A DNA stretch of 64,000 nucleotides. Origin: Bacillus sp. DTU_2020_1000418_1_SI_GHA_SEK_038 (GTDB lineage: Bacteria > Bacillota > Bacilli > Bacillales > Cytobacillaceae). Shown here in pieces: positions 43,050-51,837 of this stretch; positions within the stretch are counted from its first letter, which is position 1; each line of letters opens with the position of its first letter. A model generated the notes under the pieces. It did no database searches and had not been told where the DNA came from. It saw only the letters and a program-made list of their open reading frames with translations. The position numbers and the translations under genes were made by a program. The stretch lies in contig NZ_CP135435.1 of assembly GCF_032341175.1 (NCBI RefSeq), positions 3,782,001 through 3,846,000 of the forward strand, in the 5' to 3' direction.

Positions 43050-44273
43050 ATGGCATTGAGGATTTTTTTAATAATTTTATTCACAAGTTTTCATTTTACA
43101 GTGGATGCTTCTGCTGAAGTTACGCTTAAAGCTGCTTATATAAGAGACCATCAGCTATGGATAAAAGAAGGCGATAAAGAAATTCAACTGACAACAGGTA
43201 GGTATATATTAAATCCACAGTGGTCAAAGGATGGGCGGTTTATTGCCTTTTTAGATGGCGATGAGCATCAAGAAAAAACATATTTGTATATTTATGATTC
43301 ACAGGAAAAGGAGATATACCAACCATTTGAAATGATAGAAACGAGAAATTTTAAATGGTCGCCCATATCCAATCAGCTAGCCTACAATGCAGGCGGTGTC
43401 CTAAATGTGACGAAAACAAAGAATGGACGGCCACAAGGTTTTGAGAACGTTTCACTAGGTGTAAGTGATTTTGCATGGTTCCCTAACGGAAAAGAATTTA
43501 TCGTTTCATCACAATCAAAATTGCTTCCAACTGGATGGGAGCCTATTCATCTTTTTAAAGTGGCAGCAGATGCCAATTTGAATGCAAATAAAATAGAGCC
43601 TTTTTATACCATTGGGACAAATGATCAATTATTTGCCATCGATGCTGTTTACTTTAAGTGGAGTTCAGACGGGAAATGGGTTAGCTTTCTAGCCATGCCG
43701 ACTGCGTCTTTATCCAATGACAGCAATACATTATGCGTCCTTTCATCAAAAGGAGATCAATTTCAAGTGGCAGGAAAGATGCTTTGGTATAAAAACTGGA
43801 TTAAATGGGCTCCAGCAAAAAATCAACTAGCCTTTATTTCGGGGGAAGGAAGATTTCTCGTTGAAAACAAACATGCAACGATTGCCGATATTCCTGTCAT
43901 GACTAAACGAAAGGAATATACACCGAAAGGATTTGTAGACCTTGATATCGAATGGTACTCTCCAGATCAAGTCATTGTCGCCCGCGCTAAAGAAAATAAA
44001 GAATGGAAAGAGGGACCCGTTCCAACGATGTTTACAGCTCTATATGTCATTAATCTAAAATCAGGAGAACAAAAGCAGATTACCTTTCCAAACAAAAATG
44101 AATTAGATCATGCACCGCAAGTCATTGGATCAACAATTACTTGGTATCGAAAGACTGAAAAGGGTCACCAAGGGGATGTATGGGTGAAAGAAGGAATGGA
44201 TGGGAAAGAATATCTGTGGTTAAAAAGCGTGGATTCTGCTCCGGTATTTTTATATAAAAATCGAAATTTTTAA
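43050..44273 (+). CDS. secreted TolB-like beta-propeller protein
   Basis: A 407-residue exported protein. A signal peptide (FLIILFTSFHFTVDASA) is followed by repeated propeller-type blades: NPQWSKDGRFIAFLDGDE, FKWSPISNQLAYNAGG, FAWFPNGKEFIVSS and FKWSSDGKWVSFLA. This W-S-x-D-G-x-x-I-A-F pattern is typical of TolB/WD40-like propellers. GGGAGG lies about 8 nt before the ATG. It may bind partners at the cell surface; function unknown. It resembles YqgU-type proteins of Bacillus only in general plan. Confidence 0.8.
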   Translation: MALRIFLIILFTSFHFTVDASAEVTLKAAYIRDHQLWIKEGDKEIQLTTGRYILNPQWSKDGRFIAFLDGDEHQEKTYLYIYDSQEKEIYQPFEMIETRNFKWSPISNQLAYNAGGVLNVTKTKNGRPQGFENVSLGVSDFAWFPNGKEFIVSSQSKLLPTGWEPIHLFKVAADANLNANKIEPFYTIGTNDQLFAIDAVYFKWSSDGKWVSFLAMPTASLSNDSNTLCVLSSKGDQFQVAGKMLWYKNWIKWAPAKNQLAFISGEGRFLVENKHATIADIPVMTKRKEYTPKGFVDLDIEWYSPDQVIVARAKENKEWKEGPVPTMFTALYVINLKSGEQKQITFPNKNELDHAPQVIGSTITWYRKTEKGHQGDVWVKEGMDGKEYLWLKSVDSAPVFLYKNRNF

Positions 44274-44360
44274 CAACATGTTCCTCATATCACTGATGAC
44301 GAACTTTTCGTCTCTAAATTGCACTATTTCCGTTCTTTGTGTGTTTTTGTGAAAAACAAA

Positions 44361-44406
44361 CAAAGGAGCTGTTCAGAAAGTCAGCATTTCTGAACAGTCT
44401 CCTTGA
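44361..44406. terminator. bidirectional terminator
   Basis: AAGGAG-ct-GTTCAGAAA pairs with TTTCTGAAC-agt-CTCCTT. It ends both the propeller gene and the cupin gene. Confidence 0.8.
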
Positions 44407-44421
44407 TTTAAATGCAATTTA

Positions 44422-44886
44422 TTAACCCATTATTCTATTAAAGATTTCATTCCAAGTCAGTGGGCTATCACTTTCAACAGGTGGGGTGCCAATAACTTTT
44501 TGGTTAATGGGCATTAGAGGCTCAACAAATGTAGACACCACGTTTGGACTCGAAAAAAAGCCGATGACTTTTAAAGTTTCTGAACCAATGTTTCGAACAT
44601 TGTGAGGAACCATGATAGGAATAAGTGCCATTTCCCCTTTAGTTAATTCCCCTTTTTCATTGTTGACAGTTGCTTCCGCTTTTCCTTCTAAAACGAGAAT
44701 AATTTCTTCTGCACTATCAGTATGAGTACCGAGACTATTTCCAGGTTCGATCTCAAAGTAAACAACGGAAAGATTCTTTGTTCCTGTACTTTTGTAAAGC
44801 GGAAATGCTGCCTTTTGTCTTGTCGTTGGATCACTCTCAAACCATCCTTCTAAAAGCTTCAATGAGTTAAGATTTGCTGTAATCAT
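44422..44886 (-). CDS. cupin-domain protein
   Basis: A 154-residue single cupin: first motif GTHTDSAEEIILVLEGKAE, second motif GELTKGEMALIPIMVPHNVR. The metal site has His and Glu where expected. I start at 44886, where GGAGG is 6 nt upstream; the frame extends 9 codons further without a site. Ligand or reaction unknown. Confidence 0.82.
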   Translation of the reverse strand: MITANLNSLKLLEGWFESDPTTRQKAAFPLYKSTGTKNLSVVYFEIEPGNSLGTHTDSAEEIILVLEGKAEATVNNEKGELTKGEMALIPIMVPHNVRNIGSETLKVIGFFSSPNVVSTFVEPLMPINQKVIGTPPVESDSPLTWNEIFNRIMG

Positions 44887-45125
44887 GCCCAACCTCCAGC
44901 CCCATATTTTCATTTAATCATATGAGAAAAGACCGTAGTTTCGAACAAGATGTCTCCGACAAAATAACCCTTTTTTAATAAAATGTCATTGATTTTTACT
45001 TTTTGATCCACCGTTATTTTCTCAATACTGGAGAATTCCGTTTTAAATAGCCTGTAGGTAGATATAAAACCCACCAAATATGGCAGCTAATTGTCACTTT
45101 TAGTTTTATAGATTTTCTAATTCAT

Positions 45126-45578
45126 CTACAAATTCTGAGATAACCGAACCATGTCCCTGCAAAGTATCCCATTTTCAATAATTTCTTCTGGATAGTGCTT
45201 GGTGAAAAAGTCTAGATCAATACCAATCATTCGAAAACCACATTTTTGATAAAGAGCTAATTGCCCAATACTTGAATTTCCGGTTCCCACTTCTATCGTT
45301 TTGTATCCCTTTAAATTAGCTGTCTGGATTGCATGCATGATAAGTTTTTTCCCGATTCCGCAGCCATGGCGGGTTTCGTTCACTGCAATATTTACCAACT
45401 CCACCATTTCAGGCCTTGTCGGCAGCAGTACATATACCCCTACAATTTGGCCAGCCATTTCAGCTACAAAGCATTCTCCTCTTTTTATATATTCCTCAAC
45501 TAATTTTGAAGAAGGATCTGCCAAAAGCAATAAATCCATAGGCGGTTTTTCATTCATATTCAGTTTACGTATATGCAA
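45126..45578 (-). CDS. GNAT-family N-acetyltransferase
   Basis: A 150-residue GNAT protein: acetyl-CoA site RHGCGIGKKLIMHA, and VGTGNSSIGQLALYQKCGFR at the C-terminal part. I use the TTG at 45578, which has AGGAGAG 7 nt upstream; the frame upstream lacks a site. Substrate unknown. Confidence 0.82.
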   Translation of the reverse strand: MHIRKLNMNEKPPMDLLLLADPSSKLVEEYIKRGECFVAEMAGQIVGVYVLLPTRPEMVELVNIAVNETRHGCGIGKKLIMHAIQTANLKGYKTIEVGTGNSSIGQLALYQKCGFRMIGIDLDFFTKHYPEEIIENGILCRDMVRLSQNL

Positions 45579-45635
45579 ATTGCTCTCTCCTAGGGCTTTT
45601 ATCAACCACTTTACCATATTAACCCAATGCAATCT

Positions 45636-45761
45636 TTATTGATTTCCCTTCATCCAAGAAATTGTTGTTTCTTGAATTCCCTGTCTATAAGAAGTACGAG
45701 GCAATGAATTTATTTCATTTTGATACTTTTCCCCGCTAAGTTTTTTTCTAAATTTCCTAAT
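45636..45761 (-). pseudogene. C-terminal remnant of a NAD-dependent epimerase-like gene
   Basis: On minus a frame of about 41 codons reads SGEKYQNEINSLPRTSYRQG and then GIQETTISWMKGNQ, ending at 45636. This looks like the last residues of an extended SDR (NAD-dependent epimerase/dehydratase). It opens directly after a stop codon with no start, so it is a decayed fragment. Confidence 0.5.
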
Positions 45762-45772
45762 TTATGCACCCA

Positions 45773-45798
45773 GAAAAAGGGACAGTGCCCCTGTCCCT
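45773..45798. repeat. GGGACAG palindrome
   Basis: AGGGACAG-TGCC-CCTGTCCCT forms a near-perfect hairpin upstream of the epimerase-like remnant. This type of palindrome is dispersed in many Bacillus genomes. Confidence 0.55.
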
Positions 45799-45861
45799 GG
45801 TGATCCCATCTTCATATTTTGTATTGTTGTATCGATGGATTGTTTATTAGTAATTTACTGA

Positions 45862-46863
45862 TCATGTCAATCCATCCAGTCTATCAGTGGACCAACTTTT
45901 AATATCGTCATCCTCAATAATTCCGAGTGTTACATCTGTAATATCTGGATCACTCATGATCTTATCCTGCACCCTGAACTTTATATCATCAGCAATTGAT
46001 AGGGAGAGTCCTTTTCTTAGTTCAATAAGTCCCTCGACATGATAGTACCTTCCCTCTTGTAATATTCGGAGTCTTCTTATATCTGCGACTTCCTTATCAC
46101 TAAAGATAGCATTTTGAACTCTTTCCACTATTTCCTGTGGGGCGGCTACTCCTATTAGACCGACCATATTATCAAATCCCACCCGAAAAGCGACTCCAAC
46201 CATCAGGATACCGATAAGAATAGTTGCAATCCCGTCTAACGCATTGAAGTTCGTAAAAGTAGTAACAACAATCGCAATTAGCGCTAATAATGCACCCAAA
46301 CACGCAACAATATCCTCGTAAAAGACTAAGCGGGTAGGAGGGGCTGCTCTGCCGACATTTTTCAATGCTCCAGATACAATCCCCCATCCCTTTATATTTT
46401 CAACTCTTGCTTCTTTTAAAATTTCTTTCATCGCTTTAACTAAAATTGCCCCATCTATCACAAGGTTAATGATTAAAACAATGACGCTCAGCCAAAATCC
46501 ACCTGTATTACCTACGGGGTGTTGAAGTAAATGCCAGCCTTCTTTTATTGTTTCATAAGCCATAATGGTCACAACAATGACAGCGATCATACAGAAAATA
46601 TTGATCACCCTGCCAAAACCAGCCGGAAACCTGCGTGTCGGTTTTTTTTCTGAAAGCACACTGCCGACAAAAACAAACCCTTGATTTACTGCATCAGCGA
46701 GGGAATGCATGGTAGAAGCAAACATAGCACCATTTCCACTTATGACATAGGCAATTCCTTTGGCACCTGCTATGACTGTATTTCCAATCGCTGCTACGGC
46801 AGAGGATTTATTTCCCTTCTTTATAAGTGTTAATAAATTATCTTGTTTTGTTTCATTTCCCAC
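45862..46863 (-). CDS. cation diffusion facilitator family transporter
   Basis: A 333-residue CDF transporter with about six transmembrane segments. HSLADAVNQ gives the first His-x3-Asp metal site, and DIVACLGALLALI the second half-site; a cytoplasmic C-terminal domain follows. It resembles the ZnT9-like subgroup (long linker between TM4 and TM5). Metal not decided; zinc, manganese or iron are all possible. Confidence 0.88.
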   Translation of the reverse strand: MGNETKQDNLLTLIKKGNKSSAVAAIGNTVIAGAKGIAYVISGNGAMFASTMHSLADAVNQGFVFVGSVLSEKKPTRRFPAGFGRVINIFCMIAVIVVTIMAYETIKEGWHLLQHPVGNTGGFWLSVIVLIINLVIDGAILVKAMKEILKEARVENIKGWGIVSGALKNVGRAAPPTRLVFYEDIVACLGALLALIAIVVTTFTNFNALDGIATILIGILMVGVAFRVGFDNMVGLIGVAAPQEIVERVQNAIFSDKEVADIRRLRILQEGRYYHVEGLIELRKGLSLSIADDIKFRVQDKIMSDPDITDVTLGIIEDDDIKSWSTDRLDGLT

Positions 46864-47211
46864 TTTATCTCCTCCAAGAACCTTTCATATTTAATATTGT
46901 TCTAAAAAAAGTGGACATTATTTATAAGGATCATAAATAATTTTTGTTTATTTACGGGAACGTCTTTTTTATCATGGATGAATATTGCTGGTAGGATTTT
47001 TCTCACTATATAATTGAAGTCCACTTCCATCAGTTCAATCGTTCTATTCCTTCTTCCCGAGTTATTTGGTTGTTACTTGACATATTCCATCATCATTTTC
47101 ACGCGTAATGAGTTTATTGTTTGTAAACCATTTCCTTTTTACTCCAAAAACTCCTCATTAACAACTGCCTAAGCTACTTCATACAATATTCAAAAAACGG
47201 AGTTGATCTTC
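46864..47211. other. intergenic region without recognisable features
   Basis: About 350 nt between the CDF gene and the L,D-transpeptidase gene, AT-rich. I see no credible reading frame, hairpin with U-tail or known box. Confidence 0.5.
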
Positions 47212-47547
47212 ATGGTGAAATGGATCGATGTCTCTACCTCAAAGCATCAATTAAAATTATTTGATGGAAGGAAATTAATAAAAACCTATCCGATTGCCGT
47301 AGGAAAAATGCTGACTCCAACACCTACCGGAACATACACGATTATCAATAAACAACGTAATCCCGGCGGACCATTTGGAGTACTTTGGATGGGATTGTCG
47401 AAACCCAGTTATGGAATTCACGGTACAAATAACCCTGCATCAATCGGAAAGAATGTCTCAAAAGGATGTATTCGAATGTTCAATCATGATGTTCTAGACC
47501 TATCATCCAGAGTTCGGGTTGGGACTAGTGTTTATATTCATAAATGA
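47212..47547 (+). CDS. L,D-transpeptidase (YkuD domain) without signal peptide
   Basis: A 111-residue protein that is a YkuD domain only: [20 protein letters not shown] with the catalytic Cys in SKGCIRM and the His upstream. Family members cross-link peptidoglycan. This one has no signal peptide or LysM, unlike YkuD itself; short cytoplasm-like forms are known in Bacillus. I start at the ATG at 47212, with GGAG 9 nt upstream; the TTG at 47203 abuts that site. Confidence 0.82.
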   Translation: MVKWIDVSTSKHQLKLFDGRKLIKTYPIAVGKMLTPTPTGTYTIINKQRNPGGPFGVLWMGLSKPSYGIHGTNNPASIGKNVSKGCIRMFNHDVLDLSSRVRVGTSVYIHK

Positions 47548-47598
47548 GTTACTTTTGTTTATAATTGGAGAAAAAACCTTAAGTTGATGGTGACGCTG

Positions 47599-48129
47599 AT
47601 GAAAATCTTTATTGAAAAATTATGTGAAACAGATTTTGAAAGGTTATTTATATTTGATTTAGAAAACAGACATTTCTTCGAAACCATGGTTCCCAGCCGC
47701 GGAGATGATTACTATGAGTATGACAACTTTAAATTGAAGAATGAAGCTTTGCTAGAAGAACAAAGTCGGGGGATATCTTACTTTTATTTAATTAAAGATG
47801 AAAGTGACTCTATTCTAGGAAGAATCAATTTAGTCGATATTGACCCAGTTGAAAGGGTTGGATCTGTTGGTTATCGAATTGGGGAAGTACACACTGGCCA
47901 AGGCATTGCTAATCATGCGCTCAAAATGCTGCTAGAGGAAGTATCTGAGTTAGGGGTGAAGCACATTAAGGCCATGACCACGACAGATAATGTTGCTTCT
48001 CAAAAAGTACTGGAAAAGAACAGATTTGTGCTAATGGCGGCAAGAGAGGAAGATTCGAATTTGAATGAGGAAAATGGATTCATTTATTATAGTTGGAGCG
48101 AAGAAGATTCGCTTACAAAAGCCGATTAA
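47599..48129 (+). CDS. GNAT-family N-acetyltransferase (RimJ-like)
   Basis: A 176-residue GNAT protein with GRINLVDIDPVERVGSVGYR, the acetyl-CoA loop GEVHTGQGIANHALKML, and TTTDNVASQKVLEKNRF. It resembles ribosomal-protein-alanine acetyltransferases. I use the ATG at 47599 (GGTGA 5 nt upstream). Confidence 0.85.
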   Translation: MKIFIEKLCETDFERLFIFDLENRHFFETMVPSRGDDYYEYDNFKLKNEALLEEQSRGISYFYLIKDESDSILGRINLVDIDPVERVGSVGYRIGEVHTGQGIANHALKMLLEEVSELGVKHIKAMTTTDNVASQKVLEKNRFVLMAAREEDSNLNEENGFIYYSWSEEDSLTKAD

Positions 48130-48149
48130 AAGTAAACGTAACATTATTT

Positions 48150-48179
48150 AAAAGAGCTTTAGGATTCCAAAGCTCTTTT
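48150..48179. terminator. bidirectional terminator
   Basis: AAAAGAGCTTT-AGGATTCC-AAAGCTCTTTT; lies between the convergent GNAT and DUF1572 genes. Confidence 0.88.
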
Positions 48180-48180
48180 C

Positions 48181-48720
48181 CTATTTCGCTTGATGTTTTT
48201 CAAGCATTTCTTTCAAATATTCTTCCGATTTTCCTTTTGGGATACTAAGACTCTCCCATTTTTCACCTTTAACCTGTTTACCAATATAAACAATTTGTCC
48301 CACGTGATAAGCATAATGTGCCATTTGCCTTTCAATTGCTTCTAGAACCATATGACTTTCTCCACGAATTTTTATAGTTTTTAATAAATCTTGCTCACTT
48401 AAACCAGTTAATGTATCGATTAAAGTTTTCCAACCCTTTTCCCAAACTATTATAAGCTCTGATTTTGAAGAAATATCATCTATGAATTCTTCATCACGAT
48501 TTCTATTTTCCTTTTCCCCGTCTGAAGTTAAAAAGTCGGTCCATCTTGAAACCATATTTCCGCTCAAATGCTTTACTATTATGGCAACACTATTTGACTC
48601 GTTATTATATGACCAATATGTTTCTTCCTCAGACAATTGATTTATCGTTTTATCTCCAAGGCTTTTTACACTTTTAAATCTTTCAATGACAATCTTCAAA
48701 TATTCGCTTCCAATATTCAT
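48181..48720 (-). CDS. DUF1572/DinB-superfamily protein
   Basis: A 179-residue four-helix DinB-like protein: WSYNNESNSVAIIVKHLSGN near the first metal His, and HYAYHVGQIVYIGKQ with the C-terminal His pair. The family (DUF1572) may bind a divalent metal and act as a thiol-dependent enzyme; function unknown. Start at 48720 with GAGGG 6 nt upstream. Confidence 0.8.
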   Translation of the reverse strand: MNIGSEYLKIVIERFKSVKSLGDKTINQLSEEETYWSYNNESNSVAIIVKHLSGNMVSRWTDFLTSDGEKENRNRDEEFIDDISSKSELIIVWEKGWKTLIDTLTGLSEQDLLKTIKIRGESHMVLEAIERQMAHYAYHVGQIVYIGKQVKGEKWESLSIPKGKSEEYLKEMLEKHQAK

Positions 48721-48799
48721 AATCATCCCTCACAAAACACATGATTTATCGAAAATATTGATCAATAGCAATTAAAATACTTTGTAAACATAAATAACC

Positions 48800-49360
48800 T
48801 TATCCACTGGTTTTCCATAACCTTGTTACATTTCTTAACTCTCTGCCGTCAAAGGTTAGTTTATAAATATCTGGCATATCGAGTTTTTTCCAGAATAAAA
48901 AATCATATTGCTGATCAAAGTAATTCATTATTAGAACCATAATGTTACCATGTGTACCAATAACGATATTTTTACCTTCGTACTTATCTAATATCTGAAA
49001 AGTGGCAGCCACGCCTCTTTTTTGAGCGACAGCATTGGATTCTCCGCCTTCCCATGAGAATGATTCATCTTCCCAAACCTTTGTTATCGCAAAAGTAAAA
49101 TCCTCCACAGGGCCAGAAGTTAATTTACGCTCTCTAAACCCTTCTACAATTTCTATCTCTCTATTAAAATAATTTGCAGCCGCTTCAACTGTTTGAACTG
49201 CGCGACTATATGGGCTTGAAATAACAATATCGATTTGCTCTACTTTCAATATTTCAGTAATCTCATATGCATCAACAAATCCTCTTTTCGATAATGGTCT
49301 GCCTAACTCGTCAGGTGTATATGTAGAATGGGCATGTCTGACAAAATATAAATGGGTCAT
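48800..49360 (-). CDS. histidine phosphatase family protein
   Basis: A 186-residue phosphoglycerate-mutase-like protein. The RHG motif is VRHAHST (RHA variant), the second His lies in VIGTHGNIM, and SSPYSRAVQTVEAA is the usual phosphate-binding helix. Substrate unknown. Confidence 0.88.
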   Translation of the reverse strand: MTHLYFVRHAHSTYTPDELGRPLSKRGFVDAYEITEILKVEQIDIVISSPYSRAVQTVEAAANYFNREIEIVEGFRERKLTSGPVEDFTFAITKVWEDESFSWEGGESNAVAQKRGVAATFQILDKYEGKNIVIGTHGNIMVLIMNYFDQQYDFLFWKKLDMPDIYKLTFDGRELRNVTRLWKTSG

Positions 49361-49521
49361 ACAAAAACCAGCTCCAAATTATTATGTTCATTTAGAAAGC
49401 GTATTGGACCTTATATGCTATCTATTTGTATTAGGGATTACTTATATGTGAATAAAACTACCTTACATGTATTGCATATATAATCAGAGATTTTTTCTAT
49501 GTATCAATATTTAATATTGGT

Positions 49522-49628
49522 AAGTGTTAGTTTTCCGGATGAGGAGGATACCGCTATGGACGGCATCCCATTGACTTTTGTGGGATAAGTTTTACTCGTG
49601 AGGTTCCCATCACGACCACTTGTTTTTA
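49522..49628 (+). ncRNA. candidate structured RNA or repeat
   Basis: In a gene-free stretch, AAGTG (49522-49526) pairs with CACTT (49617-49621), followed by a GTTTTTA run. Inside are ATCCCA/TGGGAT (49565-49570 and 49581-49586) and TCGTGA/TCACGA (49596-49601 and 49610-49615), with a competing GGAT-CCG/CGG-ATCC hairpin at 49546-49568. The multi-stem layout with a U-rich end suggests a small RNA on plus, not matched to any family I know. Confidence 0.4.
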
Positions 49629-49632
49629 TAAA

Positions 49633-50697
49633 TTAAAGAGATGGAGCTTTCATCATCATTTCTTTCACTAATTCTCGATTACGCTTTTGAAAGACTTCAT
49701 TGTGTGACGAAACCATGGCATATTTATTTGCTGTAGGTTGGATATATTGTTTTGCTTTGTTAACGGCGTTTGCTGCATCTTGAAAACAGCCAGCTATTAA
49801 ATTTACTTTCCCATCATAGCTTAGAATATCTCCAGCAGCATAAATTCCTTCGATCGAGGATTCGCTTGTCGAATTCCCAGCAATATAAAAATCATTCACC
49901 ATTGCTATATTCAATTCACTATTCTTTAGTAAACTCGTATCCTGTTCATAACCATGATTGATGATGACTTCATCAATGTTTAAGTATGTAATTTCTCCTG
50001 TTTCTTTATGTGTCAGCTCCACACTTTTAATTCTTTCATGATTTTCACAAGCAAGCAGCTTTGTAATGCCCGTTTGTGAGAGACAGATAACGGAACTATT
50101 CATTAACTGTGTCACCTGTGCTTCATGACCTGATAGAGTTTCTTTCCTATAGGTTATATAAACCTTTTTAGTAATCGGCTCTAATTCATTAGCCCAGTCA
50201 ATCGCCGTATTTCCTCCGCCCGAAATAATCACTGTTTTATCTTTAAACTGCATAAGAGATTGTACTGTGTAATGAATATTTGTGATTTCAAATCTATCTG
50301 CCCCTTCAATATCTAACTTTTTAGGGTTCAAAATTCCACTGCCTACAGCTACAATGACCGTTTTCGAGTAATGCGTTTGTCCTGATTCTGCATTAAGTAT
50401 AAATATTCCATCTTGATTACGTGAAATTGATTCTATTTTTTCGTTCAACACGACTTCTGGATCAAAGGTTAACCCTTGCTCTACTAGCTGCTCGATTAGC
50501 TTTGCCCCAGGAATAGGTGTTAATCCCCCGACATCCCAAATCATTTTTTCCGGGTAAACATGGATTTTTCCACCTAGATGAGGCTGATATTCGATGAGTT
50601 TTGTTTTCATTTCCCTTAGTCCACTGTAAAAAGTAGAATATAACCCTGCTGGTCCGCCCCCAATTACCGTGACATCGAATAATTCCTCTTGATTCAT
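49633..50697 (-). CDS. ferredoxin-NADP reductase-like flavoprotein
   Basis: A 354-residue thioredoxin-reductase-like flavoprotein of the ferredoxin-NADP reductase type 2 (YumC/YcgT) group. FAD site VIGGGPAGLYSTFYSG, NADPH site VIISGGGNTAIDWA, second FAD motif GIYAAGDIL. There is no CxxC pair as in TrxB, so it does not reduce disulfides. It is divergent from the siderophore uptake genes and has a Fur box just upstream, suggesting a role in releasing iron from ferric siderophores. Start at 50697, GGGAG 9 nt upstream. Confidence 0.87.
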   Translation of the reverse strand: MNQEELFDVTVIGGGPAGLYSTFYSGLREMKTKLIEYQPHLGGKIHVYPEKMIWDVGGLTPIPGAKLIEQLVEQGLTFDPEVVLNEKIESISRNQDGIFILNAESGQTHYSKTVIVAVGSGILNPKKLDIEGADRFEITNIHYTVQSLMQFKDKTVIISGGGNTAIDWANELEPITKKVYITYRKETLSGHEAQVTQLMNSSVICLSQTGITKLLACENHERIKSVELTHKETGEITYLNIDEVIINHGYEQDTSLLKNSELNIAMVNDFYIAGNSTSESSIEGIYAAGDILSYDGKVNLIAGCFQDAANAVNKAKQYIQPTANKYAMVSSHNEVFQKRNRELVKEMMMKAPSL

Positions 50698-50725
50698 CTC
50701 CATCCACTCCCTTAACCAATCGTAA

Positions 50726-50740
50726 TTGATTATCATTATC
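50726..50740. promoter_or_regulatory. Fur box upstream of the reductase gene
   Basis: TGATTATCATTATCA is a 7-1-7 inverted repeat of Fur type with two mismatches, 29 bp upstream of the reductase start. Confidence 0.8.
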
Positions 50741-50953
50741 AATAAGGATAAGGGATATACACTTAATTTACAATATCAATTTTCCTAATATTGACTTGAA
50801 TCTCATATTCTTGACGCTAAAATAGGTGAAAATCCATATCGCATAGAGGGAAATGAAAATAATCTCTCTGCATTTTTTTCAAAATGCATTAACATGTTTA
50901 TTTTCTGTTGACATTCCACAAAGGGCGATTTATATTTAAGCCATGAACGATAT

Positions 50954-50968
50954 TGATAATCATTATCA
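50954..50968. promoter_or_regulatory. Fur box upstream of the siderophore uptake genes
   Basis: TGATAATCATTATCA is a perfect 7-1-7 Fur box, 24 bp upstream of the ATPase start. Confidence 0.9.
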
Positions 50969-50991
50969 TTTTTAACAGGAGGTCATACATA

Positions 50992-51837
50992 GTGGTTCGC
51001 CTATATACAGATGACTTAAGCATTGGTTATGGTGAACGGTTAATTGTCAAAAATCTCAGTGTAGATATTCCGGATAAAAAAATCACAACCATTATTGGAT
51101 CCAATGGCTGCGGGAAATCAACATTATTAAAGGCGATTACTCGTATTATTTCCCATCAATCTGGTGCAGTCCTTCTTGATGGAAAAAATTTTTTTAAAGA
51201 ACATACAAAAATACTTGCTAAAAAAATGGCCATCCTTCCTCAAACACCAGAAAGTGCTAGCGGTTTAACCGTTGGGGAGCTAGTATCCTATGGACGCTTT
51301 CCCTATCAAACTGGATTTGGAAGATTAACAAAAAAAGATTATGAAGTAATTGATTGGGCGCTTGAAGTGACAGGCACAATTGACTATAAGTATCGTCCAG
51401 TAGATGCCCTTTCCGGAGGTCAGCGTCAACGAGTATGGATTGCCATGGCTCTTGCCCAAGAAACAGAAATCATTTTTCTTGATGAACCTACGACCTATTT
51501 AGATATGGCTCACCAGCTTGAGGTTTTAGAATTATTACAGAAATTAAATCGAGAACAGGATCGAACGATTATTATGGTTCTTCATGATTTAAACCAGGCT
51601 GCACGTTTCGCTGACTATATCATTGCCCTTAAAGATGGTGAAATTGTGAAAGCAGGAGCCTGTGAGGAAGTCATCGTCCCAAATGTACTCCGAGACGTTT
51701 TCCAAATCGATGCACTCATTGGACGAGATCCGAGAACCAATAAACCAATGTGTATAACTTACAATCTATTAAAAGGAGAGCATCAACATGAAAAAACTAT
51801 TAGTCCCGTTTATGCTACTGCTAGTTCTAATTATTAG
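50992..51837 (+). CDS. iron-siderophore ABC transporter ATPase
   Basis: A 281-residue FecE/FhuC/YusV-type ATPase: Walker A GSNGCGKST, signature LSGGQRQRVW, Walker B IIFLDEPTTYLDM, and the HDLNQA switch. Energises ferric-siderophore uptake. Start is the GTG at 50992 with AGGAGG 9 nt upstream; the frame upstream runs through the Fur box. It overlaps the binding-protein gene by 50 nt, an unusually long coding overlap. Confidence 0.93.
   Translation: MVRLYTDDLSIGYGERLIVKNLSVDIPDKKITTIIGSNGCGKSTLLKAITRIISHQSGAVLLDGKNFFKEHTKILAKKMAILPQTPESASGLTVGELVSYGRFPYQTGFGRLTKKDYEVIDWALEVTGTIDYKYRPVDALSGGQRQRVWIAMALAQETEIIFLDEPTTYLDMAHQLEVLELLQKLNREQDRTIIMVLHDLNQAARFADYIIALKDGEIVKAGACEEVIVPNVLRDVFQIDALIGRDPRTNKPMCITYNLLKGEHQHEKTISPVYATASSNY

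Noticed and set aside
42703-43056. 117-residue minus-strand frame with 17-residue repeats
   Set aside because: It follows from a 51-bp tandem array that leaves several frames open on both strands. There is no ribosome binding site before its ATG and it runs into the start of the secreted propeller gene.
49633-50697. Thioredoxin reductase
   Set aside because: Both FAD/NADPH motifs are present but the redox CxxC pair is not.
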